From Methyloprofundus sp. (lineage in GTDB: Bacteria; Pseudomonadota; Gammaproteobacteria; Methylococcales; Methylomonadaceae), in assembly GCA_016592635.1 (NCBI GenBank), contig AP023240.1, forward strand, positions 1,550,001-1,614,000: a DNA stretch of 64,000 bases, in the 5' to 3' direction. Shown here in pieces: positions 1-8,850 of this stretch. A program made the translations under genes and the position numbers. The notes below the pieces were generated by a model. The model did no database searches, was not told the DNA's origin, and worked only from the letters and a program-made list of their open reading frames with translations. The first letter of the stretch is position 1, and each line of letters starts with the position of its first letter.

Positions 1-703
1 TAAGCCACTAATTGATATTGCAGGTAAGCCAATGGTGCTCCATGTTTGTGATCGGGCAAAAGAAGCAGGGGCGGCTGAGATAGTAGTCGCAACTGATGAT
101 ACGAGAATCTTGGATGTAGTTAAGAATTATGGTTTTGATGCAGTGATGACTAGCTCTGCACACCATAGTGGTACAGAGCGTTTGGCTGAAGTGACGGAGC
201 TTTATAGTTGGGACAGTGATGATATTATTGTTAACCTGCAAGGGGATGAGCCGTTAATCCCACCTGAATATATTGCTTTGGCTGCAAGTGCGTTAGCGCA
301 GCAGTCAGTGGCAGGAATAGCAACTTTAGCTGCTGAAATAACAGCAACTGAAGAAATTTTTAATTCTAATGCAGTAAAAGTTGTTTTAGATAAACATAGT
401 TATGCCTTATATTTTAGTCGTGCTGCTATTCCATGGGATAGAGAAGGCTTTAAGCAAGCTGAATTAAAACAGGCAAAAGAGAGTATTTATTTGCGGCATA
501 TTGGTATGTATGCCTATCGGGTTAGTTTCTTGCGGCGTTATATACAGTGGGATACATCAATACTTGAGGGTATAGAAATGCTGGAGCAACTAAGAATTCT
601 TTGGGAAGGTGAAAAAATATTAGTTGCTAAAGTTGCTGTTACACCAGAGGCTGGTGTTGATACTGACGAAGATTTAAAAAGAGTCGCACGAAAATTGATT
701 TAG
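1..703 (+). CDS. kdsB: 3-deoxy-manno-octulosonate cytidylyltransferase, 5' partial
   Basis: CMP-KDO synthetase couples CTP and 3-deoxy-D-manno-octulosonate in the cytoplasm, activating KDO for the lipopolysaccharide inner core. The frame is open from base 2 and begins with KPLIDIAGKPMV, the conserved segment just after the nucleotide-binding N-terminus of this family, so only about 20 N-terminal residues lie outside the window. Further family marks are the ATDD motif, NLQGDEP, the RAAIPWDR segment, HIGMYAYR, and LEQLRILWEG near the C-terminus. The 233 visible residues fit a usual length of about 250. It ends with TAG. Upstream neighbours, often lpxK or a Trm112-like gene, are not visible. Confidence 0.96.
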   Translation, partial: KPLIDIAGKPMVLHVCDRAKEAGAAEIVVATDDTRILDVVKNYGFDAVMTSSAHHSGTERLAEVTELYSWDSDDIIVNLQGDEPLIPPEYIALAASALAQQSVAGIATLAAEITATEEIFNSNAVKVVLDKHSYALYFSRAAIPWDREGFKQAELKQAKESIYLRHIGMYAYRVSFLRRYIQWDTSILEGIEMLEQLRILWEGEKILVAKVAVTPEAGVDTDEDLKRVARKLI

Positions 704-709
704 GGGTGA

Positions 710-749
710 CTCAATAATACTGGAAAGTTTTGGTTTGGGTATTGTTGAG
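710..749 (+). terminator. candidate hairpin terminator after kdsB
   Basis: An 11-bp stem (CTCAATAATAC against GTATTGTTGAG, one G-U pair) encloses an 18-nt loop and starts 7 bases after the kdsB stop. There is no clean T-run after it, so factor-independent termination is only possible. It lies between kdsB and a minus-strand gene that converges on it. Confidence 0.3.
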
Positions 750-840
750 CCCTTGTGCTTTAAGTGTTGTGCAGGTTTAAGGCTCCATTATTTACTACCC
801 AATATAATGGGGCGTTATGCGAAATTGTGGCTAATGTTCT

Positions 841-1227
841 TTAGCGTTTATTTTGTAATTGATAACGAGCTAGGTCAGCAATTTCTTCATCACTGTCAGT
901 TATAAAGTGTTCAAGATGATAGCCGCGTTGTACAACAATATAGCGAACAAAGTGATTTTCATCATTAATAAAATGTATCAGTAATCTTGGTTTGCAGTAT
1001 CTGGCTACATTTGCTCTGACTCGCCAGTTAGGGTCAGTTGCAAGTTGCTCGTGCCCATATTTAAGTCTGGCAACTGTTGAGCGCACCAAATGAGATTTGT
1101 CACTAATGAGTCGTTTTAAAGCAAAACCTTGCTCTACCGCTTCTAGGCGCAAATATTCATCGGGCTCAGAGCATATTTTATTTTGGGTATAATGTGTACC
1201 ATGTAAATTAATCGTTTCTTCTGTCAT
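841..1227 (-). CDS. small HEAT/LRV-like repeat protein, function unknown
   Basis: A 128-residue soluble protein without signal peptide or membrane segment. From about residue 25 it shows degenerate repeats of 20-25 residues built on the pattern 'D..H.VR..VA' (KSHLVRSTVAR, PNWRVRANVAR, ENHFVRYIVVQ, DEEIADLARYQ). This resembles HEAT-like or leucine-rich-variant (LRV) helical repeats, which usually act as protein-binding scaffolds. No catalytic motif is visible. The ATG at 1227 is preceded by an AG-rich stretch suitable as a ribosome binding site. It converges with kdsB and is transcribed on its own. Function cannot be assigned. Confidence 0.6.
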   Translation of the reverse strand: MTEETINLHGTHYTQNKICSEPDEYLRLEAVEQGFALKRLISDKSHLVRSTVARLKYGHEQLATDPNWRVRANVARYCKPRLLIHFINDENHFVRYIVVQRGYHLEHFITDSDEEIADLARYQLQNKR

Positions 1228-1303
1228 GAAGGGGGGATGAGTAAGAAATAACGGCTTAAATTAGCTGATATTTGTTTGTATTAGATTTTGATTATACTAT
1301 CTA

Positions 1304-1334
1304 ATTGAGAAATTATTGTGAATTATTTCTCAAT
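1304..1334. terminator. AT-rich perfect hairpin in an intergenic gap
   Basis: Two 10-base arms (ATTGAGAAAT and ATTTCTCAAT) are separated by an 11-nt loop. It sits just beyond the 3' end of the minus-strand HisA-like gene and 77 bases upstream of the next minus-strand gene. It could be a weak terminator or a leader structure. No T-run is seen. Confidence 0.3.
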
Positions 1335-1368
1335 AGTGTGCTTCCAAATTAGCAAACTATTTGTTTGG

Positions 1369-2088
1369 TCATACTTTGGGTGCTATTAGGTTCTCATTTT
1401 TTAGTTTCCTTATATCTTTTGTAGTTAGTTTGCCATTATGTAGAGCTGTAGCAACAAGTGCTTGTTTAATGCCTATTGTCTTTAGTTGCTCTAAATCAGT
1501 ACTACCTCGGATACCGCCAGCTGCAATAATGTTATGTTCAGGGTAACTGGTGAAATAGTGTTTTAATTTAAGAAAATCAGGGCCAGCCTTGGAACCTACT
1601 AAGCTTAGGGTCATTATAATAAGCTCTTTTGGCCATAAATGATTTGCTGTATATAAATCAGTATCTCCCATAGGAGTATCTTGGGCTGAAAAATCTAAGG
1701 ATAAAATGAATTTGTTAGCTTGTTGGTTTATTTTTGTTAAGGTATGCATATCAACTGATTCAGTGCCGATAATGGCTGTGTATTGAGTTGCGCGTACAGG
1801 CAGAAAAAAGCGATTTAATTGACCACAGTCAATGATGAAATTTAGCTGGGGGAAGCATATAAAAGTGCTGTTAATTAAGCTATCATTATTCCCCGCTTCC
1901 ATTAAGGCGTTTAGGTCAGCAATATAAAATTGTGTAAACGGCCAAATGCTTAAATAAGCCTCAATAACATCATTGATATTGCTGGAAGCACATAATGAGG
2001 TCGAGAGCGCTTGATAGTTATGTCTATCACCTTGTTTTGCAAGCACAGCTTGTCCATCTTTAATATCTATAACAGGAATTATTTGCAT
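1369..2088 (-). CDS. HisA/HisF-related TIM-barrel protein of the C1-cofactor cluster
   Basis: A 239-residue protein with the N-terminus typical of HisA (MQIIPVIDIKDGQAV) and a C-terminal phosphate-binding loop-like IIAAGGIRGSTDLEQL, indicating a HisA/HisF-type (beta/alpha)8 barrel. The middle is divergent from true HisA. The family to which it looks closest (the archaeal 'hisA/hisF-related' group) is known from methanogens and from bacteria with the tetrahydromethanopterin C1 pathway, and its reaction has not been settled. The head-to-head neighbours here are MfnD- and MfnF-like methylofuran enzymes, so I infer a role in that cofactor pathway rather than in histidine synthesis. Its ATG lies one base from the GTG of the divergent gene, so its promoter must overlap the neighbour's coding sequence. 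Confidence 0.8.
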   Translation of the reverse strand: MQIIPVIDIKDGQAVLAKQGDRHNYQALSTSLCASSNINDVIEAYLSIWPFTQFYIADLNALMEAGNNDSLINSTFICFPQLNFIIDCGQLNRFFLPVRATQYTAIIGTESVDMHTLTKINQQANKFILSLDFSAQDTPMGDTDLYTANHLWPKELIIMTLSLVGSKAGPDFLKLKHYFTSYPEHNIIAAGGIRGSTDLEQLKTIGIKQALVATALHNGKLTTKDIRKLKNENLIAPKV

Positions 2089-2089
2089 A

Positions 2090-3097
2090 GTGCGTATCTT
2101 GGTTTTTGAGTTTATTACCGGAGGTGGTTTGATCGATCAAGCTTTGCCACAATCATTATTACAAGAAGCTTATTTAATGCGCAATGCGTTAATTGATGAT
2201 TTGCTTGAAATTCCAAATATAGAATTGCTAGTTTTGCACGACAAGCGTACTACTATGCATAATGGTGATTTGCAGTGGTTAACCATTGATCAGGGAGTAG
2301 TTTTGGCAAGATACTTACAGGAAATGCAGTCTTTATATGATGCCGTTTGGTTGATAGCACCTGAGACAGATGGTATTTTGTTGCAGTGGTGCCAGTTTTT
2401 TAGTGCGCAAGCTAAGTCTTTATGTACTTCATCAGAAGTAGCTGTTGCGCTATGTCAGGATAAATTACAAACCATTAAATGCTTGAGTGCTGCAGGAGTG
2501 GCGTGTGTGCCTACACACGCATATATAGAACCAGCACAGGAGCAGGGTCATTGGGTGTTGAAAAATAATAATTCAGTAGGTTGTGATGAAGTGTATTTAT
2601 TGAGGTCCGTACACGATTGGAAAGCTGTATTAGCCCGGCTTAAGGCTAGTAATGTATATATCATTCAGCCTTATATTAAAGGTAAAGCAATGAGTTTATC
2701 TTGTCTGTTTTACCAAGGAGAAGCTTATTTTATTTGTTGCAATGAGCAGCATTTGCAAATTGAGCAGCAGCAGTTTGTATTAACAGCCTGTACGGTACAT
2801 GTGCAAGCAGAGCAAGCAAAACAGTATCAGCAGTTATGCTCTAGCATTGCTGCGGCAATTCCTGAATTATTTGCTTACGTTGGTATTGATTTTATACAAA
2901 CTGAGTCAGGGGAGTGTCTAATTTTGGAAATTAACCCACGTTTAACCAGTTCCTATGCTGGTATTAAGGCTGCACTAGGGATTAATATTGCTACACAGGT
3001 TTTGCGTTTAGCCAATAATGAGCAACCGATATTAACAAAAAGTACCGAACAATCAATACGAATAAACATAAATAATGGGATCATCCATGCAAGATAA
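2090..3097 (+). CDS. ATP-grasp ligase, MfnD-like (tyramine/tyrosine-glutamate ligase) for methylofuran synthesis
   Basis: A 335-residue ATP-grasp protein beginning VRILVFEFITGGG, the standard start of the ATP-grasp family found in tetrahydromethanopterin-linked C1 gene islands. The C-terminal metal/ATP site is clear: IDFIQTESGECLILEINPRLTSSYAG. In methanogens the homologue MfnD joins glutamate to tyramine in methanofuran synthesis. In methylotrophic bacteria the cofactor methylofuran is thought to use a related step, so the substrate is inferred. It starts with GTG at 2090 with an AGGAA ribosome site about a dozen bases upstream, inside the divergent gene. The next gene overlaps its 3' end by 11 bases, indicating translational coupling. 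Confidence 0.78.
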   Translation: MRILVFEFITGGGLIDQALPQSLLQEAYLMRNALIDDLLEIPNIELLVLHDKRTTMHNGDLQWLTIDQGVVLARYLQEMQSLYDAVWLIAPETDGILLQWCQFFSAQAKSLCTSSEVAVALCQDKLQTIKCLSAAGVACVPTHAYIEPAQEQGHWVLKNNNSVGCDEVYLLRSVHDWKAVLARLKASNVYIIQPYIKGKAMSLSCLFYQGEAYFICCNEQHLQIEQQQFVLTACTVHVQAEQAKQYQQLCSSIAAAIPELFAYVGIDFIQTESGECLILEINPRLTSSYAGIKAALGINIATQVLRLANNEQPILTKSTEQSIRININNGIIHAR

Positions 3098-4163
3098 TAT
3101 TATTGGTTGGGATATTGGCGGAGCCAATTTAAAAGCGGCATGTTTGACTCAGTCAGGCACAGTGCTTGCTGTTTACCAAGAGTACTGCCCCTTATGGCAA
3201 GGTATGCAGGCTTTGGAACAGGCGTTAACTAAAATTTTAGCTAAATTACCTGTACAAATAACCCAGCATGCACTCACTATGACAGGTGAGTTGGTGGATT
3301 TATTTGATAATAGAGCACAAGGTGTACAAGCAATTATTGTACTAATGCAAAAAAGCTTACCGCAACAGTCGATAGCTGTTTATGCTGGGCGTTTAGGTTT
3401 TATTAAAGCTGCAAAAGTTAGCGTGGAGCATTATGATGATATTGCCTCGGCAAATTGGTTAGCCAGTGTTTCTTATGTTGCTCAATTTATAGAGCAGGGG
3501 CTATTTGTTGATATCGGTAGTACCACGACAGACATTGTTTTACTACAAAATCACCAAGCAAGTGTATTAGGCTATACCGACTTCCAGCGCTTAACGACAG
3601 GGGAGTTGGTTTATACGGGCTTGGTGCGAACTGCGGTCATGGCAGTGGCGCAGTCGGTTTATTTTGCGGGCAATGAAGTCGGTTTAATGAGTGAATATTT
3701 TGCGACCATGGCTGATGTTTATCGTTTAACCGATGAGCTTAAGGAGCAGCATGACCAGAGCGAAACTGCTGACGGGCAGGCTAAAACTAGCCAAGCCAGT
3801 GCGCAACGTTTGGCGCGAATGTTGGGTTGTGATGTGCAAGATTTCACTATGCAGCAATGGCAACAGTTGGCCTATGTCATTCGTGAGCAGCAATTATTGC
3901 GTATTCAGCAGGCAAGCGAAAAAATATTATCCAGATTAGATAGTAGAGGTAATATTGTTTTAATTGGGGCAGGTGTCGGTCGTTTTTTGGTGCAAGCAGT
4001 GGCGCAACGTTTGGGCTTTGCTTATAAAGACTTTAGTGAATTATTTACAGCAGAGCTTGTACTAGAAAATAGTAATAGTAAGGCAATGGATGTTGCAGAT
4101 TGTGCGCCAGCGGTGTGTGTTGCTTATTTATCCATTAAGGAACTTGCTACTGGCTCCCTATAA
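3087..4163 (+). CDS. MfnF-like ASKHA-fold protein, H4MPT-linked C1 transfer pathway (methylofuran synthesis)
   Basis: A protein of about 358 residues with actin/hexokinase-like phosphate loops: GWDIGGANLKAA at the N-terminus and VDIGSTTTDIVLL in the middle, followed by LIGAGVGRFL. This is the 'probable H4MPT-linked C1 transfer pathway protein' family, whose archaeal member MfnF condenses the aminomethylfuran diphosphate unit with gamma-glutamyltyramine in methanofuran synthesis. An ATG at 3075 is also in frame, but I prefer 3087 because GGGA lies six bases before it and homologues start close to the first phosphate loop. It overlaps the ATP-grasp gene and ends 92 bases before acnB. A Gln/Ser/Ala-rich stretch (KEQHDQSETADGQ) in mid-protein looks like a variable insertion. 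Confidence 0.8.
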   Translation: MQDNIIGWDIGGANLKAACLTQSGTVLAVYQEYCPLWQGMQALEQALTKILAKLPVQITQHALTMTGELVDLFDNRAQGVQAIIVLMQKSLPQQSIAVYAGRLGFIKAAKVSVEHYDDIASANWLASVSYVAQFIEQGLFVDIGSTTTDIVLLQNHQASVLGYTDFQRLTTGELVYTGLVRTAVMAVAQSVYFAGNEVGLMSEYFATMADVYRLTDELKEQHDQSETADGQAKTSQASAQRLARMLGCDVQDFTMQQWQQLAYVIREQQLLRIQQASEKILSRLDSRGNIVLIGAGVGRFLVQAVAQRLGFAYKDFSELFTAELVLENSNSKAMDVADCAPAVCVAYLSIKELATGSL

Positions 4164-4255
4164 ATTAAGTAGTAGATTCTGAGCATGAAGCATTACATGT
4201 TAAACTACGCCCATAAAATCATATAGATTATATTTAAAATTAAGGTAAAGATTGA

Positions 4256-6838
4256 ATGTCTGACAATACAGAAATGTTAATAAATTATCGCCAGCATGTG
4301 GCAGAAAGAGCAGCAACGGGCGTGGTGCCACAGCCATTAAATGCCGAGCAAGTTGCCGCATTGGTTGAGCTCATTAAACAACCACCTGCTGGGGAAGAAG
4401 CGTTTTTATTAGATTTATTAACCAATCGTATTCCTGCAGGTGTTGATGAAGCGGCTTATGTGAAAGCTGGGTTTTTAGCAGCAGTGGCTAAAGGGGAAGT
4501 CACTTCACCTATTATAGAAGCAGCCCGCGCTACTGAATTATTAGGCACAATGTTGGGGGGCTATAATATTGCTCCACTGATAGAGTTGCTGGATAACGAT
4601 ACTTTGGCACCGATTGCAGTGAATGCTTTATCGCATACTCTATTAGTCTTTGATGCCTTTCATGATGTCCAAGAAAAAGCAGAAGCGGGTAATACTTTTG
4701 CTAAACAAGTGGTGCAATCGTGGGCTGATGCCGAGTGGTTTACTAGCAAAGCGGAAGTACCTGAAAAATTAACGGTTACGGTTTTCAAAGTAACGGGTGA
4801 AACCAATACAGATGACTTATCACCTGCGCCTGATGCGTGGTCACGCCCTGATATTCCTCTACATGCGCAAGCGATGTTAAAAATTCCTAGAGAGGGAGTT
4901 ACTGATGCGGAACAACAAATTAATGCACTAAAAGAAAAAGGCTTTCCTGTTGCCTATGTTGGTGATGTGGTGGGTACTGGCTCTTCACGTAAATCAGCCA
5001 CTAATTCAGTGCTGTGGTTTACGGGTGATGACATATCTTATGTACCAAACAAACGTGCTGGCGGTATTTGTATCGGTGGTAAAATTGCGCCAATTTTCTT
5101 TAATACCATGGAAGATTCAGGTGCCTTACCATTTGAATGTGATGTAGAAAATATGGCTATGGGGGATGTCATTGACATCTATCCTTACCAAGGTGTGGTA
5201 AAGCGCCATGACACAGATGAAGTCGTCTGTGAGTTTGCTTTAAAAACGGATATTTTATTGGATGAAGTACGTGCAGGTGGACGTATTCCTTTAATTATTG
5301 GTCGTGGCTTAACCGATAGAGCGCGTAAGGCATTAGAGCTGGATGCTTCAGCGGTGTTTCGTCGTCCAGTGGATGCGGAGCAAAGTAATAAAGGTTATAC
5401 CTTAGCGCAAAAAATGGTAGGTAAAGCCTGTGGTGTTGAGGGTGTACGTCCCAATACTTATTGTGAACCGCATATGACTACTGTTGGCTCGCAAGATACT
5501 ACCGGACCAATGACCCGTGACGAATTAAAAGATTTGGCTTGTTTAGGTTTTTCTGCTGATTTGGTTATGCAATCATTTTGTCATACCGCAGCCTACCCGA
5601 AACCAATTGATGTCGCGATGCAACACAGCTTGCCTGATTTCATTATGAATAGAGCAGGGGTTGCGTTACGTCCGGGTGATGGCATTATTCACTCATGGTT
5701 AAATCGGATGTTATTGCCTGATACGGTGGGTACGGGCGGTGATTCGCATACGCGTTTCCCCATCGGTATTTCCTTTCCTGCCGGTTCGGGGTTAGTCGCT
5801 TTTGCTGCGGCAACAGGCGTTATGCCTTTGGATATGCCAGAATCAGTATTAGTGCGTTTTTCCGGCGAAATGCAAGCGGGAATTACTTTGCGCGATCTAG
5901 TTAATGCGATTCCACTAGCGGCTATTGAAAAAGGTCTCTTAACGGTTGAGAAAAAAGGTAAGAAAAATGTCTTCTCAGGTCGAATTTTAGAAATTGAAGG
6001 CTTGCCTGAATTAAAAGTAGAGCAAGCATTTGAATTGTCTGATGCATCGGCGGAGCGTTCAGCAGCGGGCTGTACTATTCGATTAGGTGAAGCGCCTATT
6101 CGGGAATATATCAATTCAAATATCACCCTCTTAAAATGGATGATTGCTGAAGGCTATGGAGATGCACGTACCATTGAACACCGTATCAAAGATATGCAAG
6201 CTTGGCTGGCTAAACCTACCTTAATGGAACCTGATGCGGATGCCGAATATCATACCGTATTGGAAATTGACTTGAATCAGATCAAAGAGCCCATTATGGC
6301 TTGCCCTAATGACCCTGATGATGTGAAAACTTTGGCCGATGTTGCCGGCACTAAAATTGATGAAGTGTTCCTAGGTTCATGTATGACTAATATTGGTCAC
6401 TTCCGGGCGGCTGGTAAATTGCTGGAAAAAGAAACCAGTCGTTTACCTACACAGTTATGGGTGTCGCCGCCAACTAAAATGGATCAAGCACAGCTGACGG
6501 AAGAAGGCTATTACAGCATCTTTGGCAAATCAGGTGCGCGTATGGAAATGCCGGGTTGTTCTTTATGTATGGGTAACCAAGCACGGGTTGCGGATAATGC
6601 AACGGTTGTATCTACTTCGACTAGAAACTTCCCTAACCGACTTGGTAATAATGCCAATGTTTATTTGGGTTCTGCTGAATTGGCGGCCGTGTGTTCGATT
6701 TTAGGCAAGATTCCGACTGCTGAAGAGTATATGACTTACGTTAGCCAGATTAATGAGACAGCAGAGGATACTTATCGCTATTTGAATTTTGATCAGATTA
6801 AAAGTTATGAGGATAAGGCTGATTCTGTCGAGGTTTAA
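4256..6838 (+). CDS. acnB: bifunctional aconitate hydratase B / 2-methylisocitrate dehydratase
   Basis: Aconitase B interconverts citrate and isocitrate in the cytoplasmic TCA cycle. The 860 residues match the AcnB length (about 865). The order is the one specific to AcnB: an N-terminal HEAT-like domain (residues about 1-160), the swivel domain ([17 protein letters not shown]), then the three catalytic domains. The [4Fe-4S] cysteines are visible at residues 709 (GSCMTN), 768 and 771 (PGCSLCMGN). A purine-rich AAGGTAAAG precedes the ATG. It follows the methylofuran genes after 92 bases and is separated from accessory DNA by only 34 bases and a G-tract. Confidence 0.97.
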   Translation: MSDNTEMLINYRQHVAERAATGVVPQPLNAEQVAALVELIKQPPAGEEAFLLDLLTNRIPAGVDEAAYVKAGFLAAVAKGEVTSPIIEAARATELLGTMLGGYNIAPLIELLDNDTLAPIAVNALSHTLLVFDAFHDVQEKAEAGNTFAKQVVQSWADAEWFTSKAEVPEKLTVTVFKVTGETNTDDLSPAPDAWSRPDIPLHAQAMLKIPREGVTDAEQQINALKEKGFPVAYVGDVVGTGSSRKSATNSVLWFTGDDISYVPNKRAGGICIGGKIAPIFFNTMEDSGALPFECDVENMAMGDVIDIYPYQGVVKRHDTDEVVCEFALKTDILLDEVRAGGRIPLIIGRGLTDRARKALELDASAVFRRPVDAEQSNKGYTLAQKMVGKACGVEGVRPNTYCEPHMTTVGSQDTTGPMTRDELKDLACLGFSADLVMQSFCHTAAYPKPIDVAMQHSLPDFIMNRAGVALRPGDGIIHSWLNRMLLPDTVGTGGDSHTRFPIGISFPAGSGLVAFAAATGVMPLDMPESVLVRFSGEMQAGITLRDLVNAIPLAAIEKGLLTVEKKGKKNVFSGRILEIEGLPELKVEQAFELSDASAERSAAGCTIRLGEAPIREYINSNITLLKWMIAEGYGDARTIEHRIKDMQAWLAKPTLMEPDADAEYHTVLEIDLNQIKEPIMACPNDPDDVKTLADVAGTKIDEVFLGSCMTNIGHFRAAGKLLEKETSRLPTQLWVSPPTKMDQAQLTEEGYYSIFGKSGARMEMPGCSLCMGNQARVADNATVVSTSTRNFPNRLGNNANVYLGSAELAAVCSILGKIPTAEEYMTYVSQINETAEDTYRYLNFDQIKSYEDKADSVEV

Positions 6839-6872
6839 GGGATAATAAATTGGTAAGAAGTCTTCTCTCTCT

Positions 6873-6884
6873 GGGGGGGGGGGG
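6873..6884 (+). repeat. homopolymeric tract of 12 G
   Basis: Twelve consecutive G, 34 bases after the acnB stop and immediately left of the IS200-type element. It is not inside a coding region. It may be a slippage-prone site or a junction scar. Confidence 0.9.
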
Positions 6885-6890
6885 CTGTTT

Positions 6891-7523
6891 TATATTACAA
6901 CTTAGATAACCGCGCCCTGTGGGCGGGGGTAAAAAAAGCTTTGCGTAAAGGTCTGCTCAAGAGTATCAAGTAGTTAAGTTGTTCCCGCAATTTAACGAGG
7001 AGATACAAATGAGCAGATTTCAAAAATTATCACATGTCATCTGGTTTTGCCAGTACCATATTGTTTTTGTACCGAAGTATCGGTATCGAATTTTAAAAGG
7101 AGATGTCGGAAAGTTTGTTTACCAGAGTATTTATGCGCATACAGAGAGGTCAGGGTGTGAAGTTATTGAGTTAAATGTTCAGCTCGATCATGTTCATTTA
7201 CTTGTAAAGGTTCCGCCCAAGATAGCCATATCAGAATTAGTAGGAAAGGTAAAAGGAAAGACAGCCATTCAAGCTTTCCAGAAATTTCCCGATTTGCGGA
7301 CAAAAAAATATTGGGGAAACCATTTTTGGTCAGCAGGTTATTGTGTTGATACCGTAGGTATGGATGCAGAAATGATAAGAAAGTATGTAAAGTTCCAGGA
7401 TAATAAATAACCACTGAAATACTGGGAACAACTTGATCTTATTTCAGCAAGGCCCCCAGAGGGGTTTTGCTGAGGACGGCCTTTTAGGTCGAACTTAAAC
7501 CACGTTTTATAAGCGTGGTAGTT
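6891..7523 (+). mobile_element. IS200/IS605-family insertion sequence, tnpA only
   Basis: The element holds a single HUH transposase gene flanked by subterminal hairpins and has no terminal inverted repeats, as expected for IS200. On the left is a GC hairpin (CGCCC-TGT-GGGCG, 6913-6925). On the right are an imperfect hairpin (CAGCAAGG...TTGCTG, about 7446-7473) and the end hairpin CCACGtttataaGCGTGG (about 7500-7518). The right boundary must lie near 7522, because the coding frame of the truncated ATPase opens exactly there. The left boundary is only estimated. The transposase mRNA leader also carries AAGTTGTTCCC (6976-6986), repeated inverted at 7424-7434 after the stop. No tnpB or guide RNA is present. 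Confidence 0.7.
7009..7410 (+). CDS. tnpA: IS200-type HUH transposase TnpA (Y1 transposase)
   Basis: A 133-residue single-strand transposase. The HUH metal-binding motif is H61-V-H63 (LDHVHLLVKVPP) and the catalytic tyrosine is Tyr126 in IRKYVKFQ, at the usual spacing for the Y1 family. The helix SELVGKVKGKTA and the FWSAGYCVDTVG strand are typical. I start it at ATG 7009, with GAGGAG seven bases upstream, rather than at an in-frame TTG at 6979. The length is normal and no frameshift is seen, so the copy is probably intact. It is oriented with the downstream defence genes and directly precedes the truncated ptuA. Confidence 0.92.
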   Translation: MSRFQKLSHVIWFCQYHIVFVPKYRYRILKGDVGKFVYQSIYAHTERSGCEVIELNVQLDHVHLLVKVPPKIAISELVGKVKGKTAIQAFQKFPDLRTKKYWGNHFWSAGYCVDTVGMDAEMIRKYVKFQDNK

Positions 7524-8175
7524 AATTTTTTCTAGCCAATCAGCACTGGAAAAATTATGGAGTCTTTATGGTGAAGAAAAAAGCTTGTTTGAATATTTTA
7601 TTACACTGCAAGCTAATGACTTTATTAGTGATATTGACATTATCTTAGTGCAAAATTCAATCGATATTTCTTTTAGTCATCTAAGTGAAGGACAAAAACA
7701 GCTGTTAACTATTTTAGGCTTAAAAGAACTATTGATTACAGCGAATTCTTTATTTTTATTGGATGAGCCAGATACCTACTTACACCCTGTATGGCAACGA
7801 GATTTTATTTCAAAATTAAATATATTAGAGGCCAATAGTAAAAGTAATTTCATCATTACGACACACTCTCCGCAAACACTCTCTAATTTGCATGAGCAAG
7901 ATGTATTGATTATGAGGCAAGGGGATATTTATTCACTGGATGCAAACGGATTATTTGGTAGAGATTCTAATGCTATTTTAGAAGAGGTGATGGGGGCAGA
8001 TGATAGGTCACCACAAGCACAGAAATATATTGACCAATTTAATCAAAATATTACACGTAAAGAATTAACTAATGCCTTAGTTAACTTAGAAAAAACAAAA
8101 GAATATTTATCTGAAAAAGATCCCTTTTTTAGTGTGGCAGATATGAGAATTACTAGATTAAAGAGAAAAATGTAG
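7522..8175 (+). pseudogene. Septu-type AAA ATPase (PtuA), N-terminus missing, C-terminal half only
   Basis: The open frame begins at 7522, at the edge of the insertion sequence, without a good start codon (a TTG at 7585 is the first candidate). It encodes the C-terminal half of an ABC/SMC-like ATPase: signature LSEGQKQLLT, Walker B LFLLDEPDTYLHP and H-loop IITTHSPQT. Walker A and about 200-300 N-terminal residues are absent, and they do not occur on the other side of the element, which abuts acnB. The frame continues undamaged to a TAG that overlaps the GTG of the HNH gene by one base, the coupling seen in ptuA-ptuB operons. I infer a PtuA remnant that cannot bind nucleotide normally. An RloC- or OLD-like ATPase is the alternative. 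Confidence 0.75.
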
Positions 8176-8849
8176 TGAAATTCATTCAAAAAGGCAGTTC
8201 ACTGGCAAAATTTGAAAACTGGAAAGCAGAGACTAATAGTGATTGGCAAGCTAGCTGGGACAATTTTCGAAATCCTCAAAAGGAAGAGGTAAAAAAAGCT
8301 TTATTAATAGAGCAAGGGTATCTCTGTTGCTATTGTGGTATGCGGATTGAAAATAATTATTTGACTGAAATTGAGCATATCAAACCAAGGTCTGAATGTA
8401 TAGGCAGTGAAGAATTTAAGGCTTTAGATTTTAATAATTTCCTTGCATCATGTAATGGTAGTACAAAAGAGCCAAAACCTAGGGAGGTTCATTGTAATAA
8501 TGCGAGAGGCGATAAAGTTCTTAGGGTTAGTCCATTAAGCTCTCAATGTGAAAGTCATTTTTTATATACTGAGAGTGGTGAGATAATCCCTGCATTAGCT
8601 AATGATAATAACGTTAAAAATTTAATAGATAATGTCTTAAAATTGAATGCGAAGAAAATTAAAGGTATGAGGAAAGAAATCATCGCAGGGTTAGAGGAAG
8701 ATTTCTTGGAAGCCAGTGACGAAGAGATAAATGAGGAAATCGTCGAGCTTTCTCAAAAAGAAGAAAACAGGTTTAAAGAAATGTGTTTTGTTAGCGTAAG
8801 TTATTTGAGAAATACTATGCTAGAAGAACTGGAAATTATATTGCTATAA
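8175..8849 (+). CDS. ptuB: HNH endonuclease, PtuB-like (Septu / retron effector family)
   Basis: A 224-residue protein with an HNH nuclease core: two CxxC knuckle pairs (GYLCCYCGMRI), the IEHIKPRS segment carrying the catalytic His, an FLASCNG segment, then HCNNARGD. This arrangement is that of the family paired with PtuA ATPases in Septu anti-phage systems and in retron Eco7 (Ec78). PtuB acts as the nuclease of a PtuA-PtuB complex. The gene starts with GTG sharing one base with the ptuA stop. The frame is full length, so the nuclease gene survives although its partner ATPase is decapitated. Whether it is still expressed depends on readthrough from the transposase gene or on a new promoter. 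Confidence 0.8.
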   Translation: MKFIQKGSSLAKFENWKAETNSDWQASWDNFRNPQKEEVKKALLIEQGYLCCYCGMRIENNYLTEIEHIKPRSECIGSEEFKALDFNNFLASCNGSTKEPKPREVHCNNARGDKVLRVSPLSSQCESHFLYTESGEIIPALANDNNVKNLIDNVLKLNAKKIKGMRKEIIAGLEEDFLEASDEEINEEIVELSQKEENRFKEMCFVSVSYLRNTMLEELEIILL

Positions 8850-8850
8850 T

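Noticed and set aside
704..840. Short gene between kdsB and the repeat protein
   Set aside because: No frame of useful length with a ribosome site; only the imperfect hairpin at 710-749 stands out.
5689..6126. 145-codon minus-strand frame inside acnB
   Set aside because: Shadow of acnB with low-complexity composition and no family resemblance.
7522..8849. Retron with PtuA/PtuB effectors
   Set aside because: No reverse transcriptase or msr/msd-like RNA is visible; the upstream part is replaced by the insertion sequence, so Septu is the simpler reading.
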